NCBI GenBank assembly: GCA_020629415.1
Contig: JAHDDL010000004.1
Span: forward strand, 1 to 32,125
DNA from: Maribacter sp.
GTDB lineage: Bacteria > Bacteroidota > Bacteroidia > Flavobacteriales > Flavobacteriaceae
Direction of reading: 5' to 3'
DNA length: 32,125 nt
Below, in pieces: positions 7,458-17,942 of this stretch. The notes under the pieces were generated by a model. That model ran no database searches and was not told where the DNA came from. It saw only the letters and a list, made by a program, of their open reading frames with translations. A program made the position numbers and the translations under genes. Each line of letters opens with the position of its first letter. Position 1 is the stretch's first letter.

Positions 7458-10400
7458 TTAGCGTATTAAACTAAAGTGGCCTTTAAATTGAATACTTCTA
7501 TTATTATTAATGGCATCTATATATTCAATGACAAACCAATAGTCAGATTCAGGAAGTGACTCGCCATTATAAGTTCCGTCCCAACCCGTGCCAAAGGGAT
7601 CTAGATAATGCACTAGCTTACCATGCCTATCATATATTTCAGCTACTACATTGGTCGTTAAATTTGGATCTGCCAAGCCTAATGGAAACCAAGTATCATT
7701 TGATCCATCTCCGTTAGGTGAAAAATAAGTAGGGTAATTTACGATCAAGAAAGGGTCGCTTTCCAAAGTAGCACCACAATTACCAATAGACCTTACGAAT
7801 ATGGTATGTAAACCACCAACAACATTTTGAAAAAAGTTGTCGGTTTGGTAGGGCCCATCAGGATCATCCAAACTATACTCAAAGTTGGTATAGGCAAAAA
7901 TGTCATTATTGATAATGGCTCTTACTCTATTGCCCGAATTTAATTCATATCCTTCACTGGTTATTTCTATTTCAATATCCTGGGGTAATGGAGCTTCGGT
8001 AACATTAACAATATATTCTAAACTACCTCCGCAATTAATCGTATTACCTATAGTAAATATTCTTAAGCTATATTCACCAGCTTGTGAGACATTGAAAATT
8101 GCTTCTTCAATTCCATCACCATTGGTATCGTTATTTGGGGTCCAGTCATAAATGTAATTAGGCCCCAGATCAACACCTATAGGTACAGAAGCAGCAATAC
8201 CGTTAGTGCTGCTGCAAATAGACACTTCGTACGGCAAATCAATAATTGGTTCTTCTAAAATTGTGACTTCAAATTGCGATTCAGAAGAACAATCTTGATT
8301 GTTAGGAGATTGTGCGAAAATGTATATCGTTTGATCTTGACTCACTTGGCTACCTGCTGTAAGAAGTTGACCAGTGCCATTTGCACCTGTGTAATAGTTA
8401 TTGTTGTTGCTCAAATTCGGCAAGACAAAAAATTCGCAGCCTTCAACATCATTTAAAGTGTCTGCCACCGGTATCGGTTCTATGGTCAGCGTTACCGGAA
8501 TTCTATTTGAACTTATACAACCGTTTACGGCTTCACTTGCTTCGGCATAATAAGTATAGGTGCCAATAGCCGTATCTGTAGGGGTAAAGGAAAGTCCATT
8601 TGCTACACTGGTACCCCCTGTAGCAGTGGTGTACCAATTAATAGTATCTCCATTGGAACCTAAAGAAACTTGTAAAGAACCGTTCGGATTACCTTCGCAC
8701 GTATTAACATCTATAGGATTGACGGCATCATCAATAATAGGACAGGAGCAGTCTGGGGCCAATGTAGTGGATGTTGCTATACAACCATTGTTGTCCGCAG
8801 TAATAGTTACGGAACCTATATTAGATGGAATATCAATAATACTATTACCGCTAATAGTTCCCGCAGATGTTGTAAGTGCTGCCGTAGCTATACTATTGGA
8901 AAATTGAACGGTGTAGGTATTTAAATCTGCACTACATGTTGCTGAAATTATATTCACTACCGGAGTTTCATTGATGGTTACTTCAAAACTACTTTCGTCA
9001 AAACAGTTTGGCGTGGTACCAGATTCTGAATAAATATATATGGTTTGTGTACTGGTAATATTAGAACCTTCTAAAAGATTGGTGCCTGACCCGTTAGGTC
9101 CCGTGTAATAAAAGTTATCTGCAGATAAAACGGGTAGGGTGTAAGGAACACATTGGTTAATATCCGTACTTGTATCTGCAACTGGCATTGAATTAATAGT
9201 TAAGGTTACCGGAATTCTGTTACTTGTACAGCCAGAAACTGTTTCAATAGCTTCTGCGTAATATGTATACGTGCCAACTGCCGTTTCCCCGGTAGTATAC
9301 GTGGTTCCAGTATTTAATAGGGTACCTGCGGTACTAGCGTCATACCAATTTATGGCATCGCCATTGGTTCCTAAATCTACGGATAGATCAGGAGTGGCGG
9401 TACCAAAACATATAGATGGGTTATTGGCGTTTACAGGGATGTCAATTACAGGGCAAGAACAATCTGGTGCGGTTATGTTCAGGTCTCTAATACAACCATT
9501 GTTATCTACTGTAATTGTAATGTCATTGCCTGCGGTTATACCTGTAATGGTATTACCTGTTAATACTCCTTCACTTGTATTTGTAATGTTGCCGGCGTTT
9601 ACTACCACAGCAACATCATAGGTGGCCAGATCTGTGGAACAGGTAGCGGTAGTAGCTGGGTCTAGGGTAGGGATGGTGTTGACGGTTACCGTAGCGGAGG
9701 TTACGGGTACCAAATTTAATGTACATGTACCGCTTTCTATACTGCTAATTTCCATAGTAACATCTGCTGTAGTAGTAGTTTCGGTTATTGTTGCTATACC
9801 TGTGGCATCTAAAGTTACCGAAATAGGCATAGTTCCGCCATCCAATGAGTATGTTATGATATCTCCGGGAGTACCGGTTATAGTAAACTCGGCATCTTCG
9901 CCTTCGCAAATGCTTGCTGTAGTGGCTACAGGTGTAATTGGTGTTGGTCCGGCCGTTACATTTAATGTGGCTATTGATTCCTCATAACAAAGATTGTCAT
10001 CTCCCATTACTCTAACTCTATATAAATTACCATCTAGACCTGCAGTAACCCCTGCAATAGTAAGTTCTGTGGTAGTTGTACCTATATAAGTAGCGTCTTC
10101 AGCTAATAAAGTAAATGTTGTACCGCCGTCGGTACTTTCATACCATTCATAAATTATAGTTGTATTTGTACCATTTCTAGTGGCGATAACCGTAAATACA
10201 GCATCACTACCTTCGCAAGCCTCGGTGGGATCCGTAAGTCCCGTGTCGATAACTGCAGGTTCTGAAACTATGCGAACTCCTGCATTTAAAGGGAATGTGG
10301 TGTAACCCACTTCACTAGTAACCAAACCGTTTCCATCTACGGTAGCTGCGCCAGTTCCTAAGACGCCATCTCTATCATCATCTACGTATCCATTTTCTAT

Positions 10401-13400
10401 GCTATCTGGGCAACCGTCATTGTCTGAATCAAAATCTAGACAGTCAGGTATTAGGTCACCATCGGTATCGCGGCTAATTCTAAAATGATCATAATTTCCT
10501 GCTTGTTGATTTAAATTTACATCTATTGTATGTGTAATTTGAATTCTTATGTCATTACCTATAGCTGGTGACCCCGCTGGTATTGTATAGCTGATTGAAA
10601 AATCTGTCCAAGTACCGTTTGGTGTTTCTTCAGGTAAAATAGTTAAATCAAAGCCTAAAGGATTAAAGTTGTTTGTAGCATTAGCATAGCCGATTTCTAT
10701 AAAACTTGTTCCATCATTTCTGAATTGATTTTGATAATCCAATCCATCCCCAACAGCTAACGTTAAGATGTATGATCCTTCTTCTAAAGTAATTCTAGAT
10801 TCTGTTTGGGTAATAGTTACGTCACCATGAAGAGCTAAAAATGCATCGTAAGCGCCATCTGGTTCAGGGAAATCTTCCAATAATGTACCATCGGTTGCAT
10901 AATTAACGCTATATGGATTAGGATTAGGACCGAAAAAATTATCAGCATTTGCTAAATGAACAAAAGCATCACCTGCTCCTGTTTCGTTATACCAATAATC
11001 TACTACGGAAGTAAAAGGAGTGTCGGTTCCTCCTAATAAAAAATTATTGGTCGGAATTTCAAAATTCCATGGTTGACGAAGAAAAGCGGTATTTATAAGT
11101 TCACAATCTTCATCAACATCCAAAATACCGTCATTATCATCATCTTCATCAATATTAGTCTGTAAAGTGTTGCTAGCATCATATCGAAAGTAATTTCCAT
11201 CTTCGACTAAATCTCCATCAGTATCTAAGGGATTACAACTAATGTTACTTGCGTCATCCCACATCTGGTGTCTAGGACCTGTGTAACCTGTAGCTGTCCC
11301 CGTCACTAATCCGTTACCATCAACAGCTGTGCCTAAAACCCCACTACCTGCATCAGTATGCCCAGCTTCTACCACATCGAAACAACCATCATCATCACTA
11401 TCTAAATCGGTACAGTCTGGCTCACCATCACCATCAGTGTCAATTTTTAAAATGAAATTATCAAAAGTAGTTTGTGAGGTGTTATTAAACGAAGTGTCAT
11501 CATGTGTTATTCTAATGGAAATACCTTCGCCAAATCCGGGAGATCCAGGTGTCAACGGAGTTGGTGCGGTCATTGGTATGGTTATAAAAAATCTTGACCA
11601 TTCGCCATTGGTTGTTTCGTAGCTTTGAACTGTTCTAGTGGCTAAAGTTGTGAAATTTGTTCCGTCAGTATAGCCAAGTTCTACAATTGTTTGACTATCA
11701 TTGGAAAATTGAGGAGCGAAAGGAATCGGGTCTCCAATTGAAAATTCTAAAATATAGGTTGCTTCTCTATCATAAGTAGCCCAAACTTCATTTAATTGTA
11801 TGGAACCATCACCATTTATAAAGCCAAATGAATTACCTTCTTGGGCAGCTGTAAAATTAGTTCCGTCTATTGTTTCTATTCCATAGTTTGTTCCTGTAAC
11901 CACTTGCCAATTTTGAATAGGGTCTGCAGGTAAATTATCAGTTTCAAAGCTAAAATTTGGTACAGGAATTTCGCATTCATACCTATCTAAAATACCGTCA
12001 TTATCATCGTCCAAATCTACAATGTCATCTTCGCCATCATTATCAAAATCCAAATCTTCGGTGCAAATGTTTATATTACTACTTAATACTGCTTGATTTA
12101 TTCCAGTGTAACCTGTTCCTATTGGGGTGACTGTACCATCTGCATTTGAACTTGAATTTGCTAAAATTCCACCACCTCCGTCGGTATGACCTGCTTCAAT
12201 AACATCGGCACAGCCATCATTATCAATATCATCTTCAAAACAGTCTGGAATGCCATTTGCATTTCTGTCTTGTCGTACTTGAACTAGGTCGTAGTCCCCA
12301 CCACGTTGATTTAAATCCTGATTTTCTATATGGGTGATTTGAACAATAATACCTTCTCCAATAGCAGGACTTCCCAATGGTATGTTAGTGGAAAAAACTA
12401 TTTCTGTCCATATTCCATTCAATGTTTCGTGGGCTTCAACTATTCTTTCTCCTATTTGTTGAAACCCAGTTCCGTTATCAAATCCTATTTCAATAATAGA
12501 TTGTCCATCATTGCTGAAGACGTTGGTTGTTTCCATACCATCTCCTATACTTAGACTTGTAATATAGTCTCCAATTTCAAATGCAGCACCAGGGATGTTT
12601 AAAGTAATTGTTCCACTCCCATTGATAAAAGCTATTGAATTTCCATCTGGTATATTGTTATAGTTAGTGATTGCTGGCACTTCTATACCCCAAGCTATAT
12701 TGTTAGTGGCATCTGTAAGACTCCAGTCAGTAATTGGGTCCCCTGCGCCGTTATTCTCAAAACTATAATTCGAAATTGGAATGGAACATTCATTTAAATC
12801 ATAAATACCATCATTATCATCATCTAAGTCGTCCTTGTCTAATACATTATCGCCATCATTATCATTATAATTTAATGCACATACATCATAAACACCCGCG
12901 AACAATACTTCTTGTGTATTACCGGTATATCCTGTTGTAAATCCTGTTACTAAACCGTTTGATGGATCAACTCCAGTTCCTGTTAAGTTACCTGTGCCAT
13001 TTGGTATATGCCCAGCCTCTGTGGTATCATAACAGCCACTGCTATTAGTTGGGTCGTCAGAATCTAAGTCAATGCAATTACTAAGGCCGTCATTATCGGA
13101 ATCTCTTGCTAATCTAACATTGTCAACAGCTAAGCCTATTGCCGAACCGCCTATGCCTGTGTGATAAATTCTAAATAAGATTCCTTGCCCGATAATGGCG
13201 GGATCATCAATATTAAAGTATAAATTAAATTCATTCCACCCTTGTACCGTTTCTGTCGGCCCGTCTATATCTTGCGAAGAGCCTAAAATAGTAACAGGTA
13301 AAGGCGTATAATTATCATTGTTAATTCCATAACCCATTTCAATTCTAATCAATCCATCTTCGTAAAATCCTGGAGGGGCAGTGCTGCCAAGAGGGTAAGG

Positions 13401-13859
13401 TAAATCGCCTAAAGAAATTGAAAGAACATAAGCAGATTCTTCATATATGCCAACAGCATTGGATGTAGATAATGTAATTGTTTCATTATATGCTTCTATG
13501 TCAACGTAATTTGTATTTTCAGCTCCAGGGAAAGGTCCATCATTTGCAGGGGAAATCGTAATTGAATTATTTACAGTACCATCCGTAGATTCGACAGTCC
13601 AATCTGCCAAACCATTTTCAAAACTAAAATTAGGAATAGCAATTTCACATTCATTACTATCTAATATCCCATCATTATCATCGTCCAAATCACACACATC
13701 ACCAACACCATCACCATCTGTATCTGTATTTGTGGAATCAGCTGTGTTGGGGCATAAGTCTACAGCATCTAAAACGCCATCAAAATCTGCGTCTTGAGCT
13801 GTTGCGGCAACGGTAAGTGAGAAAAATAGAATGGCTAAATATAGTGTTTTGTGTAGCAT
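7458..13859 (-). CDS. Giant secreted protein with TSP3-type calcium repeats, Ig-like repeats and type B T9SS sorting domain
   Basis: 2133 residues from the ATG at 13859, which starts directly with a signal peptide (MLHKTLYLAILFFSLTVAAT, cleavage near AQ/DAD). An in-frame ATG at 13886 would only add nine residues before it. Residues about 22-1190 hold four modules. Each has Asp-rich DxDxDG repeats of thrombospondin type-3 type, a beta-sandwich-like segment beginning near 'NFSFEN', more DxDxDG repeats, an EAGH or related motif and a Gly-Thr-rich GYTG tail. Residues about 1200-2040 are Ig-like/SprB-like repeats with paired Cys. The last 90 or so residues (YFSPNGDGSNDTWF, then WDGTYNGE, SDYWFVIEY) form the gliding-motility-type C-terminal domain that marks T9SS type B substrates. 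It is probably a cell-surface, calcium-stabilised adhesin-like or structural protein. No enzyme domain is recognised. Its neighbours suggest a tie to the glycan coat. Confidence 0.88.
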   Translation of the reverse strand: MLHKTLYLAILFFSLTVAATAQDADFDGVLDAVDLCPNTADSTNTDTDGDGVGDVCDLDDDNDGILDSNECEIAIPNFSFENGLADWTVESTDGTVNNSITISPANDGPFPGAENTNYVDIEAYNETITLSTSNAVGIYEESAYVLSISLGDLPYPLGSTAPPGFYEDGLIRIEMGYGINNDNYTPLPVTILGSSQDIDGPTETVQGWNEFNLYFNIDDPAIIGQGILFRIYHTGIGGSAIGLAVDNVRLARDSDNDGLSNCIDLDSDDPTNSSGCYDTTEAGHIPNGTGNLTGTGVDPSNGLVTGFTTGYTGNTQEVLFAGVYDVCALNYNDNDGDNVLDKDDLDDDNDGIYDLNECSIPISNYSFENNGAGDPITDWSLTDATNNIAWGIEVPAITNYNNIPDGNSIAFINGSGTITLNIPGAAFEIGDYITSLSIGDGMETTNVFSNDGQSIIEIGFDNGTGFQQIGERIVEAHETLNGIWTEIVFSTNIPLGSPAIGEGIIVQITHIENQDLNQRGGDYDLVQVRQDRNANGIPDCFEDDIDNDGCADVIEAGHTDGGGGILANSSSNADGTVTPIGTGYTGINQAVLSSNINICTEDLDFDNDGEDDIVDLDDDNDGILDRYECEIPVPNFSFETDNLPADPIQNWQVVTGTNYGIETIDGTNFTAAQEGNSFGFINGDGSIQLNEVWATYDREATYILEFSIGDPIPFAPQFSNDSQTIVELGYTDGTNFTTLATRTVQSYETTNGEWSRFFITIPMTAPTPLTPGSPGFGEGISIRITHDDTSFNNTSQTTFDNFILKIDTDGDGEPDCTDLDSDDDGCFDVVEAGHTDAGSGVLGTAVDGNGLVTGTATGYTGPRHQMWDDASNISCNPLDTDGDLVEDGNYFRYDASNTLQTNIDEDDDNDGILDVDEDCELINTAFLRQPWNFEIPTNNFLLGGTDTPFTSVVDYWYNETGAGDAFVHLANADNFFGPNPNPYSVNYATDGTLLEDFPEPDGAYDAFLALHGDVTITQTESRITLEEGSYILTLAVGDGLDYQNQFRNDGTSFIEIGYANATNNFNPLGFDLTILPEETPNGTWTDFSISYTIPAGSPAIGNDIRIQITHTIDVNLNQQAGNYDHFRISRDTDGDLIPDCLDFDSDNDGCPDSIENGYVDDDRDGVLGTGAATVDGNGLVTSEVGYTTFPLNAGVRIVSEPAVIDTGLTDPTEACEGSDAVFTVIATRNGTNTTIIYEWYESTDGGTTFTLLAEDATYIGTTTTELTIAGVTAGLDGNLYRVRVMGDDNLCYEESIATLNVTAGPTPITPVATTASICEGEDAEFTITGTPGDIITYSLDGGTMPISVTLDATGIATITETTTTADVTMEISSIESGTCTLNLVPVTSATVTVNTIPTLDPATTATCSTDLATYDVAVVVNAGNITNTSEGVLTGNTITGITAGNDITITVDNNGCIRDLNITAPDCSCPVIDIPVNANNPSICFGTATPDLSVDLGTNGDAINWYDASTAGTLLNTGTTYTTGETAVGTYTYYAEAIETVSGCTSNRIPVTLTINSMPVADTSTDINQCVPYTLPVLSADNFYYTGPNGSGTNLLEGSNITSTQTIYIYSESGTTPNCFDESSFEVTINETPVVNIISATCSADLNTYTVQFSNSIATAALTTSAGTISGNSIIDIPSNIGSVTITADNNGCIATSTTLAPDCSCPIIDDAVNPIDVNTCEGNPNGSLQVSLGSNGDTINWYTTATGGTSVANGLSFTPTDTAIGTYTYYAEASEAVNGCISSNRIPVTLTIEPIPVADTLNDVEGCEFFVLPNLSNNNNYYTGANGTGQLLTAGSQVSQDQTIYIFAQSPNNQDCSSESQFEVTILEEPIIDLPYEVSICSSTNGIAASVPIGVDLGPNYIYDWTPNNDTNGDGIEEAIFNVSQAGEYSLRIFTIGNTINCGGSLEYIVNVTEAPLPQDIEIEITSEGYELNSGNRVRAIINNDIFAYTNFEYSLDDPDGPYQTDNFFQNVVGGLHTIFVRSIGNCGATLESDPFLIVNYPTYFSPNGDGSNDTWFPLGLADPNLTTNVVAEIYDRHGKLVHYLDPFGTGWDGTYNGESLPESDYWFVIEYIDAINNNRSIQFKGHFSLIR
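8255..9655 (-). repeat. Two tandem units of about 0.7 kb in the giant secreted protein
   Basis: The segment from TCSTDL through DCSCPVID to ESSFEVTI (about 9655-8970) recurs as TCSADL through DCSCPIID to ESQFEVTI (about 8945-8255). Shared blocks include GTYTYYAEA, NRIPVTLTI, and a YYTG-NG-G segment, with conserved Cys spacing. The copies have clearly diverged, so the duplication is not very recent. Boundaries are approximate. Confidence 0.7.
10260..13800 (-). repeat. Four repeated modules of about 0.85 kb with Asp-rich TSP3-like motifs
   Basis: The block DLDDDNDGILD (or close variants) recurs near 13670, 12800, 12000 and 11130, and the companion block DLDSDDDGC/DSDNDGC followed in most copies by EAGH recurs near 13060, 12220, 11400 and 10420. 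The spacing is about 810-870 bases. Sequence between the Asp-rich blocks is related (NFSFEN, SIGD, NDGQSIIEIGF-like, AIGEGI) but diverged. Boundaries are by eye. Confidence 0.75.
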
Positions 13860-14022
13860 AGTAGTAATTTGAAAAAAAAGTATCATTCTATGGGGTTAAA
13901 CAAAAAGATACGTAGTAAAAATAGTCAGCGGTTTACCTAATAAAATCATTAATCGCTGAATCGCAAAATTACTAGATAAGAGCCTATTTATATCATTAAT
14001 TTTTAATTGATTATCAACAAAA

Positions 14023-14049
14023 AAGGTCAAGAACAACGTTCTTGACCTT
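14023..14049 (-). terminator. Rho-independent terminator after ugd
   Basis: AAGGTCAAGAAC (14023-14034) pairs with GTTCTTGACCTT (14038-14049), a 12-bp perfect stem with a 3-base loop. On the minus strand it runs into a T6 tract. It starts 26 bases past the ugd stop codon and separates the nucleotide-sugar genes from the giant secreted protein. Confidence 0.92.
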
Positions 14050-14074
14050 CAACTACTTCTTATGTAAAAAGTTG

Positions 14075-15400
14075 TTATTTCTTACCAATTTGGTAATATG
14101 TAAACCCTTTTTCGGGCATATTTAATGCTGTATATTGATTTCTGCCATCAAAAATAATAGGTTGGTTCAACCTTATTTTTAATTCTTCAAAATCTGGGGA
14201 TCTAAATTCTTTCCACTCCGTTAATAGTAACATTGCGTCCGCGTCTTTCAACGTATCATATTTAGAATCGAAATAAGTTACATTTTCTACATCTTTAAGG
14301 TAGAAACTCTTTGCTTCATGCATGGCCTTAGGGTCATATGCATTTACAGTAGCACCTCTTTTTACCAATTCTTTTATGATATAAATAGCCGGGGCTTCTC
14401 GCATATCATCCGTTTCCGGTTTAAATGCAAGACCCCAAATAGCAAATGTTTTCCCAGTAAGGTCTTCGCCAAAATGACCGACTACTTTATTGGCTATAAC
14501 AAATTTTTGGTCATTGTTCACTTTTTCAACGGCATCAATTAGCCTAGGTGTATAGCCGTGCTGCTGTGCGGAACGCTTTAACGCCTTTACGTCTTTTGGA
14601 AAACATGACCCACCGTAACCACTACCAGGGTAAATAAAACTATAACCTATTCTACTGTCCGATCCAATACCAACTCTAACTTTGTTTACATCTGCACCTA
14701 CCAATTCACATATGTTGGCAACCTCGTTCATGAATGAAATTTTAGTGGCCAGCATGGCATTGGCCACATATTTGGTCATTTCTGCAGATCGTACATCCAT
14801 AGAAATCATTCTATTCTGTGTTCTAAAGAACGGAGCATATAGGGTTCTCATTTGTTCTTCAGCTTCGGGTGTTTCTACACCGATCACAACCCTGTCCGGC
14901 TTCATAAAATCATTTATGGCATCACCTTCTTTTAAGAATTCTGGGTTAGATACCACTTCAAAAGGAATGTCTACTCCGCGTAAGGCCAAACGTTCTTGAA
15001 TTTTAGCTTTTACTTTGTCCGCTGTACCCACAGGTACCGTAGATTTATCCACAATGATCAGCTTTTGCTGCATGTGGTCACCTATGTCTGAAGCAACTTG
15101 TAATACATATTGTAAATCTGCCGCACCATCTTCACCCATTGGCGTACCAACGGCAATAAATGCTATATCACATTTTTTAAGTGTTTTGGCTAGGTCTGTG
15201 CTAAAATGTAGTGTTTTGTTTTCAAAATTTCTCAACACCATTTGCGTAAGACCTGGCTCATATATAGGTATAATACCTTTCTCTAGGTTCGTGATCTTTT
15301 TTTCGTCTATATCTACGCAGGTAACCGTGTTTCCCATTTCAGCAAAACACGTTCCGCTAACTAGACCTACATATCCTGTTCCTATTACTGTTAAATTCAT
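14075..15400 (-). CDS. ugd: UDP-glucose 6-dehydrogenase
   Basis: 441 residues, the normal size for the family. It oxidises UDP-glucose to UDP-glucuronate with two NAD+ in the cytoplasm. The N-terminal Rossmann motif [10 protein letters not shown] (7-16) binds [12 protein letters not shown] (151-159), Lys210 with Asn214 in KYVAN, and the nucleophile Cys266 in [10 protein letters not shown] are the active-site signatures. [10 protein letters not shown] and the C-terminal [16 protein letters not shown] segment are also typical of Ugd rather than of HexNAc dehydrogenases. It is the last of three consecutive minus-strand nucleotide-sugar genes (gaps of 85 and 74 bases), followed by a strong terminator. 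Its product is the natural substrate of the epimerase encoded two genes upstream, so UDP-GlcA and probably UDP-GalA are made together. Confidence 0.95.
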   Translation of the reverse strand: MNLTVIGTGYVGLVSGTCFAEMGNTVTCVDIDEKKITNLEKGIIPIYEPGLTQMVLRNFENKTLHFSTDLAKTLKKCDIAFIAVGTPMGEDGAADLQYVLQVASDIGDHMQQKLIIVDKSTVPVGTADKVKAKIQERLALRGVDIPFEVVSNPEFLKEGDAINDFMKPDRVVIGVETPEAEEQMRTLYAPFFRTQNRMISMDVRSAEMTKYVANAMLATKISFMNEVANICELVGADVNKVRVGIGSDSRIGYSFIYPGSGYGGSCFPKDVKALKRSAQQHGYTPRLIDAVEKVNNDQKFVIANKVVGHFGEDLTGKTFAIWGLAFKPETDDMREAPAIYIIKELVKRGATVNAYDPKAMHEAKSFYLKDVENVTYFDSKYDTLKDADAMLLLTEWKEFRSPDFEELKIRLNQPIIFDGRNQYTALNMPEKGFTYYQIGKK

Positions 15401-15474
15401 TTGGTAATTTTATTTTCTGGCGATAAAGTTAATATCTATATATTTAATATTGAAAAATATATCGTTTTATGGGT

Positions 15475-16749
15475 TTATAATCGTGCTGTGTAACCACTTG
15501 TTAGTTTGCCTTTTATATCATAAACCAATGTGCTCTCCTTTTTAAAACTAGATAAGTCCTCTTTTAAAAACTTATCATGAGCTACGGCCAATACAATGAC
15601 ATCATATGTATCCGTAGGTCTTTGCTGTGTTGTAATTAATCCGTATTCATGTTCTACTTCTTCTGGGTCTGCCCAAGGGTCATATATGGTGGTGTTTACC
15701 CTATAATCGTTCAAATTTTTTACCATATCAATAACCTTTGTGTTTCTGATATCCGGACAATCTTCTTTAAATGTTACCCCTAGTATCAAAACTTTAGCAT
15801 CTTTGACCTGCAAGTCGTGCTTTAGCATTAGCTTAATGATTTGCAGACTAACATACTCGCCCATACCATCGTTAATTCTTCTGCCGGCCAAGATCAGATC
15901 TGGGTTGTACCCGTTTTCTTGCGCTTTCTGAGCTAAATAATAAGGGTCTACACCTATACAGTGACCACCAACTAGACCTGGTTTAAACGGTAAAAAATTC
16001 CATTTCGTACCTGCTGCCGCTAAAACATCATTTGTATCAATATCCAACAGTCCAAAAATTTTGGCCAGTTCATTCATGAAAGCGATATTAATATCCCTTT
16101 GGGTATTCTCAATGACCTTGGAGGCTTCCGCAACTTTAATAGTAGGAGCAAGGTGAGTGCCCGCCGTAATTACAGATTTATATAACTCATCTACCTTTTT
16201 ACCGATTTCCGGAGTAGAGCCCGACGTTACTTTTAAAATCTTCTCTACCGTATGCTTTTTATCTCCCGGATTTATACGTTCTGGAGAATAACCTGCATAA
16301 AAGTCCTTGTTGAAGACCATATTACTTGTTTGCTCTATAACAGGAATACATACTTCTTCCGTGGCACCTGGGTATACCGTTGATTCATAAATTACGATAT
16401 CTCCCTTTTTTATAATTTTACCTACCGCTTCACTGGCTTTGATCAATGGCGTAAAAACAGGTCTTTTTGTGTCGTCAACCGGGGTAGGTACCGTAATAAT
16501 ATAATAAGTGCAATCAGCCAGGTCATTAATTGAGGTTGTGCAAATTAACCCCTTCTCTTTTTGGTTTAAATCCGTTGTTAAAACTTCTTCAAGGTCTAAA
16601 TCTGAAAGTTCAAGAGTAGTATCCTTTCCTGATCTTATTTCATCAACTCTTTTTTGACTTATATCATAACCTACAACTCTATACTTTTTTGCAAATAGGG
16701 CAGCCAATGGAAGTCCTACATATCCTAATCCTATAATTCCTATTTTCAT
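15475..16749 (-). CDS. UDP-N-acetylhexosamine 6-dehydrogenase-like protein (TviB/VipA/WbpO type)
   Basis: 424 residues of the UDP-glucose/GDP-mannose dehydrogenase superfamily. The NAD motif [10 protein letters not shown] is at 7-16, [10 protein letters not shown] at 154-163, Lys211 and Asn215 in [10 protein letters not shown], and the nucleophile Cys264 in [20 protein letters not shown] and [12 protein letters not shown] are the signatures of the branch that oxidises UDP-GlcNAc or UDP-GalNAc to the uronic acid (TviB, WbpO), unlike the neighbouring ugd, which has GGSCFPKD. The product would be a HexNAc-uronate, giving an acidic amino sugar. It sits between the epimerase-like gene and ugd, probably in one operon. 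Which HexNAc is used cannot be decided from sequence alone. Confidence 0.88.
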   Translation of the reverse strand: MKIGIIGLGYVGLPLAALFAKKYRVVGYDISQKRVDEIRSGKDTTLELSDLDLEEVLTTDLNQKEKGLICTTSINDLADCTYYIITVPTPVDDTKRPVFTPLIKASEAVGKIIKKGDIVIYESTVYPGATEEVCIPVIEQTSNMVFNKDFYAGYSPERINPGDKKHTVEKILKVTSGSTPEIGKKVDELYKSVITAGTHLAPTIKVAEASKVIENTQRDINIAFMNELAKIFGLLDIDTNDVLAAAGTKWNFLPFKPGLVGGHCIGVDPYYLAQKAQENGYNPDLILAGRRINDGMGEYVSLQIIKLMLKHDLQVKDAKVLILGVTFKEDCPDIRNTKVIDMVKNLNDYRVNTTIYDPWADPEEVEHEYGLITTQQRPTDTYDVIVLAVAHDKFLKEDLSSFKKESTLVYDIKGKLTSGYTARL

Positions 16750-16835
16750 TCCTTAGTTTTATATAAATGTTCTGTTCTTTGTTTCTTTTTTACTTTATAA
16801 TTAAAACTGGGGAACTTTAAATTTATAGAACGTTA

Positions 16836-17858
16836 TCAGGATTTATAGAAACTCGTATACCACTTTGCAAATTGATGAATGCCAAATTCAATATCTATTG
16901 CAGGTAGGTAATTGTAATTTTCTTTTAACTCCTCAATATCCGTCCAGGTTTTATAAACATCTCCATCTTGCATGGGTAACATGTTATAAGTTGCTTTTTT
17001 ATTCAATTCCTTTTCTAGAATAGCAATAAAATCCATCAGTTTAACCGGTTTGCCATTTCCAATATTGTATATGGCATTATTGCTGTTTTCTGAATTGCTT
17101 ATAAAACCTTTTTCTACTATTTTATTGATTCCACCAATGATATCATCTATATAAGTAAAATCCCTTTCAAGCTGCCCATTGTTGAATACTGGGATACTTT
17201 CATTTTTTAAAATAGCTTTCGTAAATTTAAAGTAGGCCATGTCCGGTCTACCCCACGGTCCATATACGGTAAAAAACCTCAATCCGGTTGTCTTAAAGTC
17301 ATATAAATGACTATAGGTGTGTGCCATTAGTTCATTGCTTTTCTTTGTAGCGGCGTATAAACTTACGGGACTATCAGTAAAATCTGATGTTTTAAAAGGG
17401 GTAGTAGTGCTATTGCCATATACACTTGAACTACTTGCATATATTAAATGAGGAACTTTAGTTGTCTTGCAACCTTCTAGAATATTAAAAAAACCTACAA
17501 TATTGCTATTTATATATTTATCAGGATGTTCTAAACTATAGCGTACACCAGCTTGAGCAGCTAGATTGCAAACAATATCAAATTTATTTTCTTGAAATAC
17601 ATCGTTTATCGTAGGCGCATCTTCCAAACTACATTTAATAAACTTGAAGTTTTGGTAAGCCGAACTTTGAATATACTTCTTGTCGTCTTTAATTTTGTCT
17701 TGTGTAATACCTAGTTCCGTTAACCTTGCATATTTTAAGGCAACATCGTAATAATTATTAATGTTGTCCAAGCCAGTTACTTGGTGCCCAGATTTAAGCA
17801 AAGAAAGCGATAAGTGGAAGCCAATAAAGCCCGCAGCACCAGTTACAAGTATTTTCAA
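16836..17858 (-). CDS. UDP-glucuronate 4-epimerase-like protein (CapI/LpsL type)
   Basis: 340 residues of the extended SDR family. The NAD motif GAAGFIG is at 7-13. Ser143-Ser145 in ASSSSVYG and Tyr168/Lys172 in SLYAATKKSNE form the catalytic set. The segment LDNINNYYDVALKYARL (30-46) and NLAAQAGVRYSLEHP (98-112) are characteristic of UDP-glucuronate 4-epimerases, which make UDP-galacturonate. RFFTVYGPWGRPDMA is also family-typical. The ugd product, UDP-GlcA, would be its substrate. Because a TviB/WbpO-like gene sits directly downstream, a TviC/WbpP-like activity on UDP-HexNAc-uronate is the main alternative, but the N-terminal motif favours the first reading. It starts about 85 bases past the stop of the galactose-oxidase-like gene, with a hairpin between. 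Confidence 0.85.
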   Translation of the reverse strand: MKILVTGAAGFIGFHLSLSLLKSGHQVTGLDNINNYYDVALKYARLTELGITQDKIKDDKKYIQSSAYQNFKFIKCSLEDAPTINDVFQENKFDIVCNLAAQAGVRYSLEHPDKYINSNIVGFFNILEGCKTTKVPHLIYASSSSVYGNSTTTPFKTSDFTDSPVSLYAATKKSNELMAHTYSHLYDFKTTGLRFFTVYGPWGRPDMAYFKFTKAILKNESIPVFNNGQLERDFTYIDDIIGGINKIVEKGFISNSENSNNAIYNIGNGKPVKLMDFIAILEKELNKKATYNMLPMQDGDVYKTWTDIEELKENYNYLPAIDIEFGIHQFAKWYTSFYKS

Positions 17859-17892
17859 AATTTTTAAATTTTAGATATACAAATGTAACTAT

Positions 17893-17920
17893 TGCCGTAA
17901 TAAAACGCTTTATTACGGCA
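17893..17920 (-). terminator. Strong hairpin between galactose-oxidase-like gene and epimerase gene
   Basis: TGCCGTAATAAA (17893-17904) and TTTATTACGGCA (17909-17920) form a perfect 12-bp stem with a 4-base loop, 23 bases past the stop codon of the upstream gene. No T run follows on either strand, so it may be a weak terminator or an mRNA 3'-end stabilising hairpin that still allows some read-through into the epimerase gene. Confidence 0.55.
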
Positions 17921-17942
17921 TTGTTAAAAGAAATTAAATGAT

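Noticed and set aside
9271..9987. Two adjacent plus-strand open frames of about 120 codons
   Set aside because: They are antisense to the Ig-like repeats of the giant secreted protein, have no start context, and their Val/Ser-rich sequence mirrors Thr/Asn-rich coding on the other strand.
13860..13886. Upstream ATG for the giant secreted protein
   Set aside because: The nine added residues precede an already complete signal peptide that starts at 13859. It cannot be fully excluded but is less likely.
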